In this document: positions 24,462 through 32,842 of the stretch, in pieces
Numbering within the stretch: position 1 is the first letter of the stretch
Layout: each line of letters starts with the position of its first letter
DNA from: JAXHLG01 sp964505305
Lineage (GTDB): Bacteria; Patescibacteriota; Minisyncoccia; Moranbacterales; DUUL01
NCBI GenBank assembly: GCA_964505305.1
Contig: CAZDHE010000001.1
Span: 62,001-126,000 of the forward strand
Length of the DNA stretch: 64,000 nucleotides
Reading direction: 5' to 3'
Made by a program: the position numbers and the translations under genes
Notes under the pieces: model-generated
What the model was told of the DNA's origin: nothing
Databases searched by the model: none
Seen by the model: only the letters and a program-made list of their open reading frames with translations

Positions 24462-27400
24462 ATGGCTGACAACAAGATTACAAAAATTTCCGATTTTGAT
24501 TTAGTTCAACTTAAGTTGGCTTCGCCCGAAAATATATTGGAGTGGTCTTGCGGCGAGGTAATCAGACCGGAAACTATAAATTACAGAACCCAGAGATATG
24601 AGAAAGACGGTCTTTTTTGCGAGAAAATTTTCGGTCCTTCCAAGGACTGGGAATGTTATTGTGGCAAATACAAGAAAATTAGGTATAAGGGCGTGGTGTG
24701 CGATAAGTGCGGAGTTGAAGTTACCAGATCTATTGTTAGAAGAGAGAGGATGGGTCATATCAAATTGGCAGCGCCTGTATCTCATATTTGGTTTTTAAAA
24801 GGCATTCCATCCAAGGTGGGGCTGGCTTTAAATCTCACTCCTCAATCTTTGGAAAGAGTTGTTTATTTTGCCGGTTACATAGTCACTAATATTGACGAAG
24901 AAGCCAGAAAAGAAACCATTAAAAGCCTTGATGCCGATTTAAAACAACAAGTTAAGTCAGCCAAGACTAAAAAAGAACAGCAACAACTCAAGAAAGTTTT
25001 TAAGCAAACCAAGGATGAAATCAAAAGTTTAAGCAAAAAACAGATTTTGACGGAAGTGGAATATTATAACTTATCCAGAAAATTTGGCCAAGTGTTTGAG
25101 GCCTCTATTGGAGCTGAGGCAATCGAAAAACTATTGTCGGAAATCGATTTAGATAAAGAAATAGATGCTACGGAAAAAGAGTTGAATGGAGAAAAGGTCG
25201 TTGATCAGAAAAAACTTATTAAAAAACTCCGGTTACTTAAGGGATTAAAAATGGCCGGGTTAAGACCGGAATGGATGATGTTGAAGGTTATTCCCGTTAT
25301 GCCGCCGGATTTAAGGCCGATGGTTCAATTGGATGGGGGCAGATTTGCCACTTCGGATTTAAATGATCTATATAGGCGAATTATTAATCGCAACAACAGA
25401 TTGAAGAAATTGGTGGAACTGGGAGCGCCCGAGGTTATCCAGAGAAATGAAAAGAGAATGCTTCAGGAGGCTGTGGACGCTTTGATAGACAATGATGCTC
25501 GCAGAAGCCAAACCAGAGTGGCCGCCTCCACCGGTCAGAGCAGAGCTCTAAAATCAGTGGCGGACATGCTCAAGGGAAAACAGGGAAGGTTTAGGCAAAA
25601 TCTTTTAGGAAAAAGAGTGGATTATTCCGGCAGAAGCGTTATTATTATCGGGCCCAGCTTGAAACTTGATGAGTGCGGAATTCCTAAAAAGATGGCATTG
25701 GAGCTTTTCAAACCTTTTATTATCAACAAGCTTATTGAAAAAGAATATGCTCATAATGTTAGAACCGCCGGCAGGATGGTAGATGGAGAAGCCGAGGAAG
25801 CCTATGCTATGTTGGAAAAAATCATTGACGAGCAGTATGTTCTTTTAAATAGGGCCCCTACTTTGCACAGGCTTTCTATTCAAGCTTTTAAACCAAGATT
25901 GATAGAGGGAAAGGCTATCCAGATTCACCCTTTGGTTTGCGCTGCTTTTAATGCTGATTTTGACGGAGATCAAATGGCGGTTCATGTTCCTTTGACCAAA
26001 AAGGCCAGACAGGAGTGCGCTGAAATTATGCTTTCCAGCAAGAATTTATTAAAACCCTCCAGTGGTGATCCTATTACTAATCCTTCCCAGGATATAGTTT
26101 TGGGAGTTTATTACTTGACTATGCCCGAAGATGGCTTAAAGGGGGAAGGAAAGTATTTCTCTTCCATTGAAGAAATTATTCAAGCTTACCAATTTGGAAT
26201 CATAGATTTAAAAGCCAAGGTGCTTCTTTATGAAGAGAGTGGTAATAAATTAGAAATTACAGCCGGGCAAGCTTTGCTAAATGATATTTTGCCGGAGAAT
26301 TTGAAGTATGTCTGTGAAGCTTTAGACAAAGGAAAACTAAAGAAGCTCATCGCTGATTTTCTACAGTCTGAAGGTATTGATAAAACCGTCGAGTTCTTGG
26401 ATCAGTTAAAAAATTTGGGATTTCAATATGTGACTTATTCCGGAATAAGTTTGGGTATCGAGGATATCTATATACCTGAAAAGAAGGAGGGAATAATAAA
26501 AGAAGCTGAAGAAAGGGTTGAAGAAATCAATGAGCAATATGATATGGGCCTTTTAACTGAAGACGAGAGAAAAATTAAAATTATTGAAATTTGGAATGAG
26601 ACTAAAAATCAAATCGGAGAAGAGGTAACAAAAATGATAGACCCGAAAGGGCCTATTGCTTCTATGATTAATTCTAAGGCCAGGGGTTCGGAGTCAGTGG
26701 TTGTTCAGATGGCTGGAATGAAAGGTCTGGTTGCCGGTCCCACCGGAGAAACTATCGAACTTCCCATTAAAGGCTCCCTTAAGGCGGGATTCAATGTTTT
26801 GGAGTATTTTATTGCCACTCACGGAGCCAGAAAAGGTATGGCCGATACCGCTCTAAGGACAGCCACAGCCGGTTATCTTACCAGGAGATTGGTGGACGTC
26901 TCTCAAGATATTATTATTAAAGAGGATGATTGCGGAGATACGGAGGGCGCTTACATATACTTTGAAGATGCTGAAAACATCGGACAAAGCTTTGCTTCCA
27001 GAGTGGTCGGAAGGGTTCCCGTGGAGGATATCAAAAATCCCGAAACAGGAAAGACTTTAGCTAAAAAGGGAGAGATTGTAACTCATAAGCAAGCACAGCA
27101 AATTGAAGATAGTAAGATTGAAAAGGTAAAGATTAGAAACTTGGTAACTTGTAAAACTTCCAGAGGAGTTTGCAGGAAATGTTATGGTATGGATCTTGGT
27201 AGAAATGATTTAGTTAAAATGGGTGAAGCAGTTGGTACAGTAGCCGCTCAAGCAATTGGAGAGCCGGGAACTCAGTTGACAATGAGAACTTTCCACATAG
27301 GAGGATTGGCCGGAACAGATATTACGCAAGGTTTGCCCAGAGTGGAGGAAATTTTTGAAAATAGGAACCCCAAAACCGAAGGAATTATTGCCGAATTTGA

Positions 27401-28049
27401 CGGAAGAGTAGTGGACGTGAAGGAGAATGATAAGCAGAAAATTATTAAAGTGGAAAAGGCCTCCCAGGGAAGAGGCAGAAAGAGCAAAGATAACACTAAG
27501 GAGTATGTTATTCCTTCGGTTATCAATGCCAAAGTTCAGAAAGGCGATAAGGTTGTTACGGGCCAAGTTCTCTCAGAAGGGCATTTGAATTTAAAGAAGG
27601 TATTTAAGATTAGCGGAAGGGACGCTTTGCATCGCTATGTTATTCAGGAGGTGCAAGAGATTTATCAAACTCAAGGAGAGGGCATTAATGACAAGCATCT
27701 GGAGATAATAATAAGAAGAATGCTTTCCCGAATAAAAGTTTCGGATTCCGGGGAAACTGAACTGCTTGATGGAGATGTCGTGGAATTAGAAAAATTTGAA
27801 GAAATTAATCAAAGAGCCAAAGAAGGGGGACTAAAAGAAGCCCAGGGAGAGAGGTTAGTGATGGGAATATCCAAAGTGGCCTTATCCACTGACAGCTTTT
27901 TGTCTGCCGCCTCCTTCCAAGAAACAGCCAAGGTTTTGATTGACGCTTCTATTCAAGGGAAGAGAGACCATTTAAGGGGATTGAAGGAAAATATTATTAT
28001 TGGAAAATTGATTCCGGCAGGAACCGGTTACAGAAAAGATTTGGAATAA
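24462..28049 (+). CDS. rpoC: DNA-directed RNA polymerase subunit beta prime
   Basis: The 1195-residue protein carries an N-terminal zinc knuckle (CYCGKYKK, then CDKCGVEV) and the Mg2+-binding catalytic loop NADFDGDQMAVHVPL. The bridge-helix and trigger-loop area includes GARKGMADTALRTATAGYLT and TMRTFHIGG, and the second zinc site is CKTSRGVCRKCYGMDL. This is the expected full layout without large insertions. It probably shares a transcript with rpoB, but a TATAAT nine bases before the ATG hints at a second, leaderless start. The operon ends at a strong G+C-rich terminator at 28079-28103. Confidence 0.99.
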   Translation: MADNKITKISDFDLVQLKLASPENILEWSCGEVIRPETINYRTQRYEKDGLFCEKIFGPSKDWECYCGKYKKIRYKGVVCDKCGVEVTRSIVRRERMGHIKLAAPVSHIWFLKGIPSKVGLALNLTPQSLERVVYFAGYIVTNIDEEARKETIKSLDADLKQQVKSAKTKKEQQQLKKVFKQTKDEIKSLSKKQILTEVEYYNLSRKFGQVFEASIGAEAIEKLLSEIDLDKEIDATEKELNGEKVVDQKKLIKKLRLLKGLKMAGLRPEWMMLKVIPVMPPDLRPMVQLDGGRFATSDLNDLYRRIINRNNRLKKLVELGAPEVIQRNEKRMLQEAVDALIDNDARRSQTRVAASTGQSRALKSVADMLKGKQGRFRQNLLGKRVDYSGRSVIIIGPSLKLDECGIPKKMALELFKPFIINKLIEKEYAHNVRTAGRMVDGEAEEAYAMLEKIIDEQYVLLNRAPTLHRLSIQAFKPRLIEGKAIQIHPLVCAAFNADFDGDQMAVHVPLTKKARQECAEIMLSSKNLLKPSSGDPITNPSQDIVLGVYYLTMPEDGLKGEGKYFSSIEEIIQAYQFGIIDLKAKVLLYEESGNKLEITAGQALLNDILPENLKYVCEALDKGKLKKLIADFLQSEGIDKTVEFLDQLKNLGFQYVTYSGISLGIEDIYIPEKKEGIIKEAEERVEEINEQYDMGLLTEDERKIKIIEIWNETKNQIGEEVTKMIDPKGPIASMINSKARGSESVVVQMAGMKGLVAGPTGETIELPIKGSLKAGFNVLEYFIATHGARKGMADTALRTATAGYLTRRLVDVSQDIIIKEDDCGDTEGAYIYFEDAENIGQSFASRVVGRVPVEDIKNPETGKTLAKKGEIVTHKQAQQIEDSKIEKVKIRNLVTCKTSRGVCRKCYGMDLGRNDLVKMGEAVGTVAAQAIGEPGTQLTMRTFHIGGLAGTDITQGLPRVEEIFENRNPKTEGIIAEFDGRVVDVKENDKQKIIKVEKASQGRGRKSKDNTKEYVIPSVINAKVQKGDKVVTGQVLSEGHLNLKKVFKISGRDALHRYVIQEVQEIYQTQGEGINDKHLEIIIRRMLSRIKVSDSGETELLDGDVVELEKFEEINQRAKEGGLKEAQGERLVMGISKVALSTDSFLSAASFQETAKVLIDASIQGKRDHLRGLKENIIIGKLIPAGTGYRKDLE

Positions 28050-28078
28050 GTTACTGTCGAAATTTGCCAATAATCATA

Positions 28079-28103
28079 AAAACCCCGCCTCAGGCGGGGT
28101 TTT
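28079..28103 (+). terminator. Strong rpoBC terminator
   Basis: A perfect 11-pair hairpin (28079-28089 with 28093-28103, loop TCA) with flanking A and T runs on both sides. It can serve rpoC and the convergent rpsT gene alike. Confidence 0.92.
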
Positions 28104-28148
28104 ATTTGTTTTGCCGAAACAGTTTCTAATAAATTTGCAGTTATAAAA

Positions 28149-28412
28149 CTATCCCAGCTTTTTAATTTTCTTTATTAAAGAGGATTTTTTTCTAGATCCG
28201 GTATTTTTTTTGATAACACCCTTTTTTACGGCTTTGTCTATAAACTTTTGAGCCTTAATAAAAGACTTTTCGGCTTCTTCTTTTTTTCCTTCCTTGATTA
28301 AATCATTAAGCTCTCTAATAGCTTTTTTCATATCCAGTTTTCGCTTTCTATTCTCGGCGGTTTTCTTGCGGGTAACCTTAACGTATTTTTTGGCAGATTT
28401 TAAAATTGGCAT
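28149..28412 (-). CDS. rpsT: 30S ribosomal protein S20
   Basis: The 87-residue protein is Lys/Arg rich and fully helical, beginning MPILKSAKKYVKVTRKKTAENR, then KKAIRELNDLI and a C-terminal KGVIKKNTGSRKKS segment that matches the conserved KG-x-IH-xN-x-A-R-KS pattern of S20. S20 binds 16S rRNA early in small-subunit assembly. It is a monocistronic minus-strand gene convergent with rpoC. In many bacteria S20 represses its own translation, but nothing in the leader shows this here. Confidence 0.92.
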   Translation of the reverse strand: MPILKSAKKYVKVTRKKTAENRKRKLDMKKAIRELNDLIKEGKKEEAEKSFIKAQKFIDKAVKKGVIKKNTGSRKKSSLIKKIKKLG

Positions 28413-28615
28413 AATTAATTAAGATAAGAATTTAATAAAATTATTAGATTAACGTTATTCGCTTTTTAATTCAGTCTATAGAATAGAAAAGTATTAAAAA
28501 GAAAAAATCGATTTATTTATTACTAACAAGAACTTTATCATAGATTGGAATTTTTGTAAAGATAATGTTAAAATTAAGGCGATCCAAGGCGAGTTAATTT
28601 TTGAAGAATATTATT

Positions 28616-29185
28616 ATGATAGGAAAACTAAAGGGCAGCGTAGATTATATAAGGAATGGTTATGCAGTAGTGGATGTCAAAGGGGTTGGTTATAAAGTGC
28701 AATTAAGCGAGATGAGCTTGGGGAAAGTTTCTGCCGGAACGGAGGCGGAGATTTTTACTTATACTTATGTTCGCGAAGATCAATTGGCTTTATTTGGCTT
28801 TTTATCTTGGGAAGAATTGGAGATTTTTGAGTTGTTGATTTCAGTTTCCGGCATAGGCCCCAAGGCGGGCTTATCCATTCTTAACATAGCTTCTCCCAAC
28901 GCAATCAAAACGGCCATAATTAATCAAGACGTATCCATTTTAACCAGGGTTTCCGGAGTGGGAAAAAAAACTGCCGAAAGAGTGGTGCTGGAGCTACAGA
29001 ATAAGATAGAAGATTTGCCGGACAGCGTCCAACAAGAATCTCGTGGAGAGCAGGAAGTGTTAGAAGCCTTGATGGCAATGGGTTATAGCACGACTGAGGC
29101 TAGGGAGGCCGCTAAGGCTGTTTCAAAGGAAAATGGAGATGTTTCCGAGAAAATAAAAATGGCGCTTAAATCAATGAAAAAATAA
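28616..29185 (+). CDS. ruvA: Holliday junction branch migration protein RuvA
   Basis: I start at the ATG at 28616, since RuvA proteins begin MIGxLxG (here MIGKLKGSVDYI). An in-frame TTG at 28601 would add five residues. The 189-residue protein has the N-terminal OB domain (to about 60, with YTYVREDQLALFGF), two helix-hairpin-helix motifs (SVSGIGPKAGLSIL and RVSGVGKKTAERVVLEL), and the C-terminal domain III that contacts RuvB (ALMAMGYSTTEAREA). RuvA tetramers bind Holliday junctions and guide RuvB. The next gene begins four bases after the stop, so they are cotranscribed. Confidence 0.97.
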   Translation: MIGKLKGSVDYIRNGYAVVDVKGVGYKVQLSEMSLGKVSAGTEAEIFTYTYVREDQLALFGFLSWEELEIFELLISVSGIGPKAGLSILNIASPNAIKTAIINQDVSILTRVSGVGKKTAERVVLELQNKIEDLPDSVQQESRGEQEVLEALMAMGYSTTEAREAAKAVSKENGDVSEKIKMALKSMKK

Positions 29186-29189
29186 ATAT

Positions 29190-30155
29190 ATGAAAGAACA
29201 AGAAGAATTTTTAGCTGAAAACACCAAGGACGGAGGTTTTTTGCAATCTGTTTATTGGAAAGAATTTATTTCCAAAACGGGAAAAAAGGTTTTTCATTGG
29301 AGAAGAAGGGGCTTTAACGGCTTGTTTGTTGAGCATTCTTTGCCCTTAGTGGGAAATTACTGGTTTTGTCCTCGGGGCCCTGTGGGGAGGAAAGGAGAAA
29401 TGCAATCAAATCTGGGAGAAATTTTTAATAAAGCTCGCAAAAACAAGGTTGGCTGGCTGAGATTGGAGCCTCAGGATAAGGAATTTATAAGTTTTGTTAA
29501 AAAAGAAATTTTTTCCAAAGCAGTAAGGGCGCCCAAAAATCATGAGCCGGAAGAGACTTTGGTGATAGATTTAAATAAGGACCTGAATCAAATTTTGAAA
29601 GAAATGAAATCTAAAACCCGCTACAATATTCGCTTGAGTCAAAAAAAAGAGGTTGTAATCAAAGAGAGTTTTAGTAAAGACGATTTTGAGGGTTTTTGGA
29701 GAATTTTAAAAGAGACTTCAAATAGGGATAAAATAAAAATTTATCCCAAAGAGTATTATCGAGAAATGCTTAGAACCATACCTTCGGATAAAATTAAATT
29801 GCTTACGGCTTATTCCAAAAAAGATATGGTAGGAGGAATTATCGTAAGTTTTTATGGCGGGGTAGCTACCTATTTGCATGGGGCTTCTTCTGATTCTCAT
29901 CGAAATCTAATGGCTAATTACGGACTCCAATGGCGCGCTATTGAAATAGCCAAGAGAATGAAAATGAAGAAATATGACTTAGGAGGAACTGCTGTAAATT
30001 CAAACAAGGAGAATTGGAATGGGATAACTAAATTTAAGAGAGGGTTTTGTCCTCATGAAAAACCGATTGAATTTCCGGGATGTTATGATTTTATTTTCAA
30101 CAAAAAAAAATACTTTCTTTACAAATTGCTTCGCAAAGTTAAAAAAATCTTTTGA
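29190..30155 (+). CDS. FemX/FemAB-type aminoacyltransferase (peptidoglycan bridge formation)
   Basis: The 321-residue protein has the double-GNAT architecture of the FemABX family. It has FLQSVYWKEFISKTG at the start, KSKTRYNIRLSQKK in the middle with the family's K-x-R-N-I pattern, then FYGGVATYLHGASS and NLMANYGLQWRAIEIAK in the second acyltransferase domain. These enzymes use aminoacyl-tRNA to add amino acids to the peptide stem of lipid II. It starts four bases after ruvA and is followed 30 bases later by a MurE-like ligase, so the pair probably shapes the peptidoglycan peptide. The amino acid used cannot be read from the sequence. Confidence 0.85.
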   Translation: MKEQEEFLAENTKDGGFLQSVYWKEFISKTGKKVFHWRRRGFNGLFVEHSLPLVGNYWFCPRGPVGRKGEMQSNLGEIFNKARKNKVGWLRLEPQDKEFISFVKKEIFSKAVRAPKNHEPEETLVIDLNKDLNQILKEMKSKTRYNIRLSQKKEVVIKESFSKDDFEGFWRILKETSNRDKIKIYPKEYYREMLRTIPSDKIKLLTAYSKKDMVGGIIVSFYGGVATYLHGASSDSHRNLMANYGLQWRAIEIAKRMKMKKYDLGGTAVNSNKENWNGITKFKRGFCPHEKPIEFPGCYDFIFNKKKYFLYKLLRKVKKIF

Positions 30156-30184
30156 TGTTTTAATTAAAATTATAAGTTCTACTT

Positions 30185-31489
30185 ATGGAAACTAAGAGAT
30201 TTATCCAAAAAATTAAAAACATCTATCATTTAATTAAAGCCTTTTTTGCTAATGTTTATTTTGGCTTTCCATCCAGGGATATTTTCGTAATTGGGGTTAC
30301 CGGAACCAACGGTAAAACAACTACCGTTCAAATGATAACCAGAATCTTGGAAGAATCCGGGCGAAAAGTTGCGATGAGTTCCACTATAAATTTTAAAGTT
30401 GGAAATAAAGAGTGGGCAAATGACACTAAGTTCACCACCAGATCAGCTTGGAGTGTTCAATCATTTATTAAGAAAGCAGTAAAAGAAAAATGCCAGTATT
30501 TGGTATTGGAAGTTTCCTCCCACTCTCTTGATCAGAATAGAATTTGGGGGACTTTTGTGGATGAAGCGGTGATAACCAATATCACCAGAGAGCATTTGGA
30601 TTATCATCACACTATGGAAAATTATGCTAAAGCCAAGGCAAAATTATTCAAAATGACCTCCAATAACAGAAAAAGAAAAATTAACCAAGGCGTTTTAAAC
30701 AACGATTTGTCTTATTTTCAGAGTTTTATCTTTAAAAATATGCAGTATTATTTATATGGAATTAAGGAAAACAAAAATGATAAATTAGACTTTTACGAAG
30801 AATTTCTTTTTCCGGAAAAAATAAACCTGAAAATGAATAGTTCTGAATTTATCTTGGGAGGAGTGACTTTTAATTTGAATTTACCCGGGGAAGTTAATGT
30901 GGAGAACGCTTTAGCTTCAATAGCTGTTGCAAAATCTCGAGGAGTTAAACTGGAAACCTCCGCCCAAGCTTTAAACAAAATCAACTTAGTTTCGGGAAGA
31001 ATGGAGTCTGTGGCTAATAAGAGAGGGTTGAATGTTATTATCGATTATGCTTTGACCCCGGATTCGATGGAAAAGCTGGGAAGTACCCTAAGGGATTCCA
31101 CAAAAGACTTGCAAAAAATTATTTGGGTTTTTGGTAGTTGCGGAGACAGGGACAGGGGAAAGCGTCCTATAATGGGAGAAATAGCTTCTAAATTTGCTGA
31201 TATGATAATTCTTACCAACGAAGACCCCTATAATGAAGACCCGAAAAGAATTATAAGAGAAATTAAAAAAGGCATAAAAAACAAAAAGGAGAACGAAAAT
31301 TTTTGGGTAATAATGGACAGAAAAGAAGCTATTCGGAAAGCTGTTTCATTGGCGAGAAAGGGAGATACCGTTTTAATTACCGGTAAAGGGGCTGAGCAGA
31401 ATATGATGATAAAAGGGAAAAAACTTTCTTGGAATGATAAAAGAGCAGTGAAGGAAGTTCTAAATAGTTTTGAAAAAGACCGTTTCTGA
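30185..31489 (+). CDS. murE: MurE-like UDP-MurNAc dipeptide ligase
   Basis: The 434-residue protein has the Mur ligase order. The ATP loop is VTGTNGKTTTVQM (about residue 38). TNITREHLDYHHTMENY follows with the carbamylated-lysine region, then a short-loop YALTPDSMEKL, the VFGSCGDRDRGKRPIMGEIA block, and DRKEAIRKAV and TGKGAE at the end. MurE adds the third residue to the UDP-MurNAc peptide. Enzymes that use meso-diaminopimelate have a DNPR motif. Here the site reads EDPYNEDP, without the Arg, closer to Lys-type enzymes, which fits the neighbouring FemX gene. The N-terminal domain is short compared with MurE of about 490 residues. Confidence 0.85.
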   Translation: METKRFIQKIKNIYHLIKAFFANVYFGFPSRDIFVIGVTGTNGKTTTVQMITRILEESGRKVAMSSTINFKVGNKEWANDTKFTTRSAWSVQSFIKKAVKEKCQYLVLEVSSHSLDQNRIWGTFVDEAVITNITREHLDYHHTMENYAKAKAKLFKMTSNNRKRKINQGVLNNDLSYFQSFIFKNMQYYLYGIKENKNDKLDFYEEFLFPEKINLKMNSSEFILGGVTFNLNLPGEVNVENALASIAVAKSRGVKLETSAQALNKINLVSGRMESVANKRGLNVIIDYALTPDSMEKLGSTLRDSTKDLQKIIWVFGSCGDRDRGKRPIMGEIASKFADMIILTNEDPYNEDPKRIIREIKKGIKNKKENENFWVIMDRKEAIRKAVSLARKGDTVLITGKGAEQNMMIKGKKLSWNDKRAVKEVLNSFEKDRF

Positions 31490-31630
31490 AAATACTCTCC
31501 GGGAATTGCAAGACTGAATATTTTTTGCCAATTTGTTAAAATAAATACGTCATGCTTTGAGTACTTTGTTAATTTGTTAAATGGAACTGTTTCAAGGACC
31601 GGAGATTTGCTGAAGATTTTTAAAAAAACA

Positions 31631-31657
31631 AAAACTCCCTTAAAAAAGGGAGTTTTT
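31631..31657. terminator. Bidirectional terminator between murE and csp
   Basis: An 11-pair stem AAAACTCCCTT with AAGGGAGTTTT (31631-31641 with 31646-31656) and a loop of four A residues. A- and T-runs on either side suit both convergent genes. Confidence 0.85.
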
Positions 31658-31690
31658 AAGGACAACTTCTTCTATCCAGAAAACTTTTGA

Positions 31691-31894
31691 CTAATCAACT
31701 TTGGAAACATCAACAGCATTTTTGCCTCTGGGAGTGTCGGTTAATTCAAAACTGACGGTATCGCCTTCTTGAAGATCTTCAAAAGTAAGACCTTCGACCA
31801 AAGCGCTGGCATGGAAAAAGATTCCTTTTTCCTCGTCTTCATGTTTAATGAAGCCAAACCCTTTGTCGGTCAGTTTTTCAATAACTCCTTGCAT
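31691..31894 (-). CDS. csp: Cold-shock domain protein
   Basis: The start is taken at the ATG at 31892-31894 (67 residues), because cold-shock proteins begin M-x-G-x-I/V-x-x; a TTG four codons upstream is possible but atypical. RNP1 is KGFGFI (residues 11-16) and RNP2 is IFFHAS (25-30), followed by LQEGDTVSFEL. The single OB fold binds single-stranded RNA and acts as an RNA chaperone or antiterminator. Its neighbour across the divergent gap is the pair of attenuator-like leaders at 32.1-32.8 kb, whose RNA folding such a protein could influence. That link is speculation. Confidence 0.96.
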   Translation of the reverse strand: MQGVIEKLTDKGFGFIKHEDEEKGIFFHASALVEGLTFEDLQEGDTVSFELTDTPRGKNAVDVSKVD

Positions 31895-32015
31895 ATTTGG
31901 GTGCAAATTAAAAAATTAATCCGGAAAAACCAATAAAATCGACTTTTTGTATTGGATTTATCCTACTCATATTCTTTCACAAAAGATTTTTTTTGTCAAA
32001 TAGATTTTTCAATGT

Positions 32016-32044
32016 TTGACATTTTTTTGAAAAAATAGTAATTT
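32016..32044 (+). promoter_or_regulatory. Candidate promoter for the leader-peptide region
   Basis: Consensus TTGACA (32016-32021) followed after 17 bases by a weak TAATTT (32039-32044). Transcription would begin near 32051, about 65 bases before the first leader ORF. Confidence 0.45.
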
Positions 32045-32114
32045 TATTTTAGCGGATTAAATGTGAAAGTGATATAAGCTGAAATTATTTTCAAATAAAC
32101 TAAAAGAATTTTAT

Positions 32115-32183
32115 ATGGCTTTTTATCAAATTAAAACAGAACTAAAAGTGGACTTGTTACTTGGGTCGGGTAGTCGGCTTTGA
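32115..32183 (+). CDS. Putative leader peptide 1 (22 aa, LLL-x3-SRL motif)
   Basis: An ATG-initiated 22-codon frame ends in TGA at 32181-32183, inside the 5' arm of a perfect 20-pair hairpin. Residues 14-16 are three Leu (codons TTG TTA CTT) and the peptide ends in Ser-Arg-Leu. A second leader at 32692 has the same length and the same LLL-x3-SRL motif, which argues that both are translated. A ribosome pausing at the Leu run would leave the hairpin arm free, while one reaching the stop would cover it. No Shine-Dalgarno is visible. Confidence 0.55.
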   Translation: MAFYQIKTELKVDLLLGSGSRL

Positions 32184-32241
32184 CTTGTTTGAAAAAGTAG
32201 TTTCAAACAAGTCAAAGCCGGTCATTGGAGACTGGCTTTTT
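32175..32241 (+). promoter_or_regulatory. Attenuator 1: antiterminator hairpin overlapping intrinsic terminator
   Basis: 32175-32194 pairs perfectly with 32201-32220 (20 base pairs, loop of six). The end of the 3' arm is also the 5' arm of a second hairpin, 32214-32223 with 32230-32239 (10 pairs, one G-U), whose T-run ends at 32241. The two folds exclude each other. The leader-peptide stop codon lies in the first arm. Confidence 0.7.
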
Positions 32242-32287
32242 GTTCTTTCAAGAGGCGTAGCTTTATTAAACTGCATTGGAGGTTTTT

Positions 32288-32668
32288 ATGCAAAACGGTT
32301 TTCATTTTAAGGTTAAGTCAAAACTTATGAAGAGGCTATTGGACGCCACGCTGGGAACTCGAAATTACAGAGGAGCCGTTAAAGGCCTTCATCAATTGGG
32401 AGTAATCGATAGAAATCGATACAAGGAATCCTTAAGGGGGTTTGACATCAGAAGAGATTTTATTGCTCTGGATGATCCCGGTAATTCCACCGGTTATTCT
32501 AATTTTATGGAAAAGTTGCGTTTTTGTAATCAAGTTTTGGAAGATGCCAGAGAAAAAGCCAGGGAAGCATTGGAGAAGGGGCTGGAGGATCAAGCCAAGA
32601 ATCATTTCGAAAGAATACTACAGGCTAAGATAGCTATTAAAGAAGAAATTAATTTACACGCCTCTTAA
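32288..32668 (+). CDS. Small helical protein of unknown function behind attenuator 1 (126 aa)
   Basis: A perfect GGAGG (32278-32282) sits five bases before the ATG at 32288. This is one of only two strong Shine-Dalgarno sites I see in the window, and it fixes the start over the upstream TTG at 32276. The 126-residue protein is basic at the N-terminus (FKVKSKLMKRLLDATLGT) and has a middle IDRNRYKESLRGFDIRRDF segment. It ends in a long charged helix (EDAREKAREALEKGLEDQAK). No membrane segment, cysteine pair or known motif is visible. It is placed between two attenuator-like leaders. The function is unknown; an RNA- or ribosome-binding role would fit the composition but is not shown. Confidence 0.7.
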   Translation: MQNGFHFKVKSKLMKRLLDATLGTRNYRGAVKGLHQLGVIDRNRYKESLRGFDIRRDFIALDDPGNSTGYSNFMEKLRFCNQVLEDAREKAREALEKGLEDQAKNHFERILQAKIAIKEEINLHAS

Positions 32669-32691
32669 AATTTTTTTATTAAAATTAAGCA

Positions 32692-32760
32692 ATGCAACAG
32701 GCAACTAAACAACTCGAATTGTTGTTGGCCGAGTTATCTCGGCTGGCTTGTTGTGTGTAA
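32692..32760 (+). CDS. Putative leader peptide 2 (22 aa, LLL-x3-SRL motif)
   Basis: This second 22-codon ATG frame, from 32692 to the TAA at 32758-32760, has three Leu codons (TTG TTG TTG, residues 10-12) and Ser-Arg-Leu three residues later, as in leader 1. It ends in two Cys and a Val. Its SRL codons run into the 5' arm of the antiterminator helix. A small hairpin (32728-32733 with 32738-32743) also lies within the frame. Apart from the shared motif and positions the two peptides differ, which suggests selection on the peptide motif. Confidence 0.55.
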   Translation: MQQATKQLELLLAELSRLACCV

Positions 32761-32808
32761 AGTTCTTTATTTTTCAAACAAGCCATCCTCGAAGGATGGC
32801 TTTTATTT
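32741..32808 (+). promoter_or_regulatory. Attenuator 2: antiterminator helix overlapping intrinsic terminator
   Basis: 32744-32752 pairs perfectly with 32777-32785 (9 pairs, extendable past one mismatch). The latter overlaps the 5' arm of the terminator 32780-32789 with 32793-32802 (10 pairs), followed by TTATTTT. The geometry repeats that of attenuator 1. Confidence 0.65.
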
Positions 32809-32842
32809 TGCATAAAACATCAAGAAAGAAAAGGGGGGGCTT

